Below are positions 61,262-64,000 of a stretch of 64,000 nt of DNA, in pieces. The notes below the pieces were generated by a model that made no database searches, had not been told where the DNA came from, and saw only the letters and a list, made by a program, of their open reading frames with translations. Each line of letters starts with the position of its first letter. Positions within the stretch are counted from its first letter, which is position 1. A program made the translations under genes and the position numbers. Source of the DNA: an uncultured Candidatus Binatia bacterium (lineage in GTDB: Bacteria; Desulfobacterota; Binatia; UBA9968; JAJDTQ01); NCBI GenBank assembly GCA_958295985.1, contig OY282432.1, positions 558,001-622,000 of the forward strand, written 5' to 3'.

Positions 61262-62437
61262 ATGGACCCGGTGCATCCGGGGGATACCCTCCGGGAGGAC
61301 ACTCCACCGGCCTTCGCCGTGGGCAAGACCGCCGGGGCCGGGGTATGCTTCGTCGTCCCCACGTACAACGAAGCGCCGAACATCGTTCCGCTGCTGCGGC
61401 GCTTGACCGGGCTGTACACGGACCCGGACGCCGCCTTCCTGGTCGTCGACGACGAAAGCCCGGACGGCACCGGCCGCCTGGTCCGGGAGTTCGCCGCGGC
61501 GGATGGCCGCGTCCACCTGCTCGAGGGTCCGCGGCGCGGGTTCGGGCAGGCCTACGTGCGGGGGATGACGTATGCCCTGGAGACCCTCGGCGCGAACGCG
61601 GTCGTGCAGATGGACGCCGACTTGTCCCACGACCCCGCCGATGCGCGGCGGCTGCTGGACCGCCTCGCGGACGGCGCCGACGTGGCGATCGGCAGCCGCT
61701 ACGTCGCCGGCGGCTCGCTCGACCCGCGCTGGCACGTCGGACGGCGGCTGCTGTCCCGTTGGGGCAACCGCTTCGCCCGGTATATCGCCGATATCCGGGG
61801 AGTCCGCGACTGCACCTCGGGCTTCAAGGCGATCCGGGCGGAGGCGCTCGAGGCCGCCAGGGTGAGGGACATCCGGGTGCGGGGCCACACCTTCCAGATA
61901 GTGCTCCTGCATCGCCTGATCCACGCCGGCGCGCGGGTCGTCGAGGAACCGATCCACTTCCGCGACCGCGAGCGCGGGCAGACGAAGCTCGGCGCCCGGA
62001 GCATCCTGGAGTTCTTCGTCACCCTATGGTGGCTGCGCCTGACGGGCCATCGGGTTCTGCTCAGGTACGGGCTGACGGGCCTCGTCGGCGTGCTGGTCAA
62101 TCTCGGATCGTTCCAGATCCTGCTCGATCTCGGGATGCACAAGTTCCTGGCGTCGCCGGTCGCCATGGAGCTGTCGATCGTCTTGAACTTCCTGATGCAC
62201 AACTACTGGACCTTTGCCGACCGGGTCATGATCGGCCGCAAGCGCGTCCGGGGCCTGAAGTACAACGCCGTCTCGCTGGTGACCCTCGCCCTGAGCTACG
62301 GCGTCTTCGTCGGCCTGTCGGTCCTCTTCCCGAGCGCCTCTCCGGTGCTGCTCCAAGCCTGCGCCATCGTCCCCGTCGTGGCGTTCAACTACCTCGCGAA
62401 CTCCTACTGGACGTTCCACGACACGGCCCCGAAATAG
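61262..62437 (+). CDS. GT2 glycosyltransferase (polyprenol-phosphate mannosyltransferase type) fused to a GtrA domain
   Basis: The 391-residue protein has two parts. Residues 28-250 are a GT2 enzyme of the DPM1/DpgS type: VVPTYNEAPNI, D63/D64 in VVDDESPDGTG, and the metal site QMDADLSHDP at 117-124. Such enzymes place a sugar from a nucleotide donor on polyprenyl phosphate. Residues 266-391 are a GtrA-like membrane domain with four hydrophobic segments and the repeated motif NYWTF/SYWTF, thought to help flip the lipid-linked sugar. The ATG at 61262 follows GGGAGAGGGAG. An in-frame ATG at 61214 also has AAGGAG, but lies in the segment shared with the upstream region of giant gene 1. Confidence 0.9.
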   Translation: MDPVHPGDTLREDTPPAFAVGKTAGAGVCFVVPTYNEAPNIVPLLRRLTGLYTDPDAAFLVVDDESPDGTGRLVREFAAADGRVHLLEGPRRGFGQAYVRGMTYALETLGANAVVQMDADLSHDPADARRLLDRLADGADVAIGSRYVAGGSLDPRWHVGRRLLSRWGNRFARYIADIRGVRDCTSGFKAIRAEALEAARVRDIRVRGHTFQIVLLHRLIHAGARVVEEPIHFRDRERGQTKLGARSILEFFVTLWWLRLTGHRVLLRYGLTGLVGVLVNLGSFQILLDLGMHKFLASPVAMELSIVLNFLMHNYWTFADRVMIGRKRVRGLKYNAVSLVTLALSYGVFVGLSVLFPSASPVLLQACAIVPVVAFNYLANSYWTFHDTAPK

Positions 62438-62447
62438 CGGCGGCGCA

Positions 62448-62478
62448 CGGGAAACGCGGGGCCGGCCCGCGTTTCCCG
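62448..62478. terminator. Bidirectional hairpin between convergent genes
   Basis: A perfect 13-bp stem, CGGGAAACGCGGG (62448-62460) and CCCGCGTTTCCCG (62466-62478), surrounds the five-base loop GCCGG. It lies 11 bp after the stop of the GT2-GtrA gene and about 90 bp after the stop of the opposing GT22 gene. There is no T-run on either side, but its position between convergent genes and its high stability suggest a terminator or transcript-end stabiliser for both. Confidence 0.6.
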
Positions 62479-62570
62479 CCCTGGCCGACCGCCCGATCGC
62501 GGCAGGCCATGCGGGCGTGCGGGTCCGGAGTTTCGCGGCGGGGACCGGCGTCAGGGGGACCCTCGCGCCG

Positions 62571-64000
62571 TCATTCCGGAGCGGCGAAGCGGATCCCGAA
62601 ATCGGCCGGCGGCCGCGGCGCGTCGGGATAGAGAAGCGGCATGATCCGGTCGGCCGATCTTTCGGTCACGGTCGGCGTGAATTCGCGCCAGCGACGGACG
62701 GGAGCGTCGTTTTCCACGCGGCGCAGGACCCGGATGCCGCCGAAGGTCCGTTCCTCCGCGTAGCCGGGGGCGGAAAGGCGCGGATTCGCGGACAGGATGT
62801 GGCTGACCGAGGCCAGGACCGCCGGCATGTCCGCGCCGACGAGGGCGGCGCCGGTCGTGGCGTCGTAAAGCGGTATCCCGCGGTGCAGGTAGTAATAGCC
62901 GGGAAGGGCGTGGTAGTGGCGGTCGATGTGCCACACGGCGAGGACCCCGGGCGCCTCGGCGAGGTAGCGATAGGCGGCGAAGACGGGACCCCGGTCGCGG
63001 ACGAACCGGACCGGGGTCTCCTCCGGCGCGAAGATCAACCTGTAGACGTCGTCCTGGCGCGGCAGAGCATTCAGGAGTCCGGCCAGGGAGACCGCGGCGA
63101 ACGCGGCGCCGGCCGCGCCGAAGACCCAGGCCCGCCGGCGGGCGGCGAGCCGCGCCGCCACGCCGGCGCCGATCAGCAGCCACAGCGGGACGACGACGAA
63201 AACGAAGCGGTATTCCTTGTGCGCCTCCGCGGAATGGACGATCAGCGCCAGGACGACGAGCCCGAGGAGAAGCCCGTAGCGGCGCGGGTCGCGCAACGAC
63301 GCCGCCAGGCAGAGCGCGCCCAGCCCCGCGGTGGCGAGCAGGAACCACCACAGGTATTGCCAGGCCGGGCTCGAACCGGCGCGCGTCTCCTCCAGCGCCA
63401 GATTGAACCGCAGGTTGGCGAGATAGGAGTGGAACGGCTCGGCGCCCCACGTCAGCGCGTCGAACAAGCCGACCGCGAGGAAGAACAGGGCCGCGGCGAA
63501 CGCGAGCTGCGTCCGCGCCCCCCGCCACCACGCGCCGCCCGGCCCGGACGCCCCACCGGCGCGCAGGAAGAGCAGGCCGAGCAGCACCAGCGCGAGCGGG
63601 GCGTACTGCATCCGCACCGCCGCGGCCAGCACCGCCAGGAGGGCCGCCGGCCAGACGACCCCCGGCCGGGCCGGGTCCGGGCGCGCGCACAGCGCCAGCA
63701 ACGCCATCAGCAGGCCGGTGGCCACGAACTCGGTCATCGGCTTGTGGGCGAAGCCGACCAGCTCGTACCAGAAGGCCCCGGCCACGAGCGCCACCCGGGC
63801 CGCGCTTTCGTCGAAGTGGCGGCGAGCGAAGAAGTACATACCGGCCGGAACCGCCAGGGAAAGGGCGCAGAAGACCAGCTTGACGCCGCCGACGTACCAG
63901 ACGGGCCGGTCGAGGCCCACGGCGTCGAACAGCGCCAGGACCCCGGCGATCAGGCCGGGCACCAGCCACGAACGCGCGCCGTAGAAGTGCTCCCAGTGGA
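62571..64000 (-). CDS. GT22-like membrane mannosyltransferase, partial (start beyond right edge)
   Basis: The visible 475 or so residues form a multi-pass membrane protein with about eight or nine hydrophobic segments and a C-terminal soluble domain. The frame stays open to the right edge with sequence HWEHFYGARSWLVPGLIAG, which fits the first loop of GT22 (Alg9/PIG-B type) mannosyltransferases, so the first 20-50 residues are missing. The motif EAHKEYRFVFVVVPLW matches the family HKExRF signature. These enzymes use polyprenyl-phosphate mannose, which the neighbouring GT2-GtrA protein may make. It converges on that gene, and the two share a terminator-like hairpin. Confidence 0.8.
   Translation of the reverse strand, partial: HWEHFYGARSWLVPGLIAGVLALFDAVGLDRPVWYVGGVKLVFCALSLAVPAGMYFFARRHFDESAARVALVAGAFWYELVGFAHKPMTEFVATGLLMALLALCARPDPARPGVVWPAALLAVLAAAVRMQYAPLALVLLGLLFLRAGGASGPGGAWWRGARTQLAFAAALFFLAVGLFDALTWGAEPFHSYLANLRFNLALEETRAGSSPAWQYLWWFLLATAGLGALCLAASLRDPRRYGLLLGLVVLALIVHSAEAHKEYRFVFVVVPLWLLIGAGVAARLAARRRAWVFGAAGAAFAAVSLAGLLNALPRQDDVYRLIFAPEETPVRFVRDRGPVFAAYRYLAEAPGVLAVWHIDRHYHALPGYYYLHRGIPLYDATTGAALVGADMPAVLASVSHILSANPRLSAPGYAEERTFGGIRVLRRVENDAPVRRWREFTPTVTERSADRIMPLLYPDAPRPPADFGIRFAAPE

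Overview
The window is GC-rich bacterial DNA, probably from an uncultured Gram-negative lineage of the deltaproteobacterial, Tectomicrobia or Rokubacteria type. That placement is inferred from gene style and cannot be proved here. An outer membrane is implied by two proteins that end in autotransporter-like beta-barrels. The left 18 kb is a dense set of metabolic and housekeeping genes. Positions 18162-60902, about two thirds of the window, are occupied by two giant repeat proteins on the minus strand. The right end holds glycosyltransferase genes.

Left part. Positions 1-1503 (minus) encode a molybdenum hydroxylase set in the order small 2Fe-2S subunit, FAD subunit and a CoxG-like protein that runs off the left edge. 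No catalytic large subunit is in view. Positions 1608-4824 hold small genes: a membrane protein, a 58-residue zinc-ribbon protein, a membrane-anchored cytochrome c followed by a decayed second cytochrome, two coupled small membrane proteins with charged repeats, and an anchored OB-fold-like protein. Next come holA (DNA polymerase III delta) with a small partner gene, a FAH-family enzyme, and thiS-thiG-thiE for thiamine thiazole synthesis and thiamine phosphate coupling. A cysteine hydrolase, a short-chain dehydrogenase and tRNA-Thr(CGT) follow.

Catabolic block, 11381-17992. A minus-strand ring-hydroxylating dioxygenase operon has the order alpha-beta-alpha, with two very similar Rieske alpha subunits around one beta subunit. 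A divergent plus-strand operon alternates CoA-transferase, hotdog hydratase, CoA-transferase, hotdog hydratase. The second CoA-transferase has Tyr where the family has its catalytic Asp, and the first hydratase lacks the catalytic His. Both pairs therefore look like heteromeric enzymes made of one active and one degenerate subunit. Together the operons suggest oxidation of an aromatic or cyclic acid followed by CoA activation and hydration, but the substrate cannot be told from the sequence.

Giant adhesin block. A gene for about 10,991 residues (18162-51137) and a paralogue of about 3,121 residues (51537-60902) lie in tandem. Each has a signal peptide, a long array of Calx-beta-like repeats, a few cadherin or putative-Ig-like repeats, and a C-terminal barrel ending in Trp. 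The arrays carry higher-order repeats with exact periods of 1707, 696 and 330 bp, all multiples of three. The barrel-coding ends of the two genes are nearly identical, and their upstream regions are also homologous, so the whole transcription unit was duplicated. Next to them are a GT2-GtrA glycosyltransferase and a partial GT22-like mannosyltransferase, separated by a perfect 13-bp hairpin.
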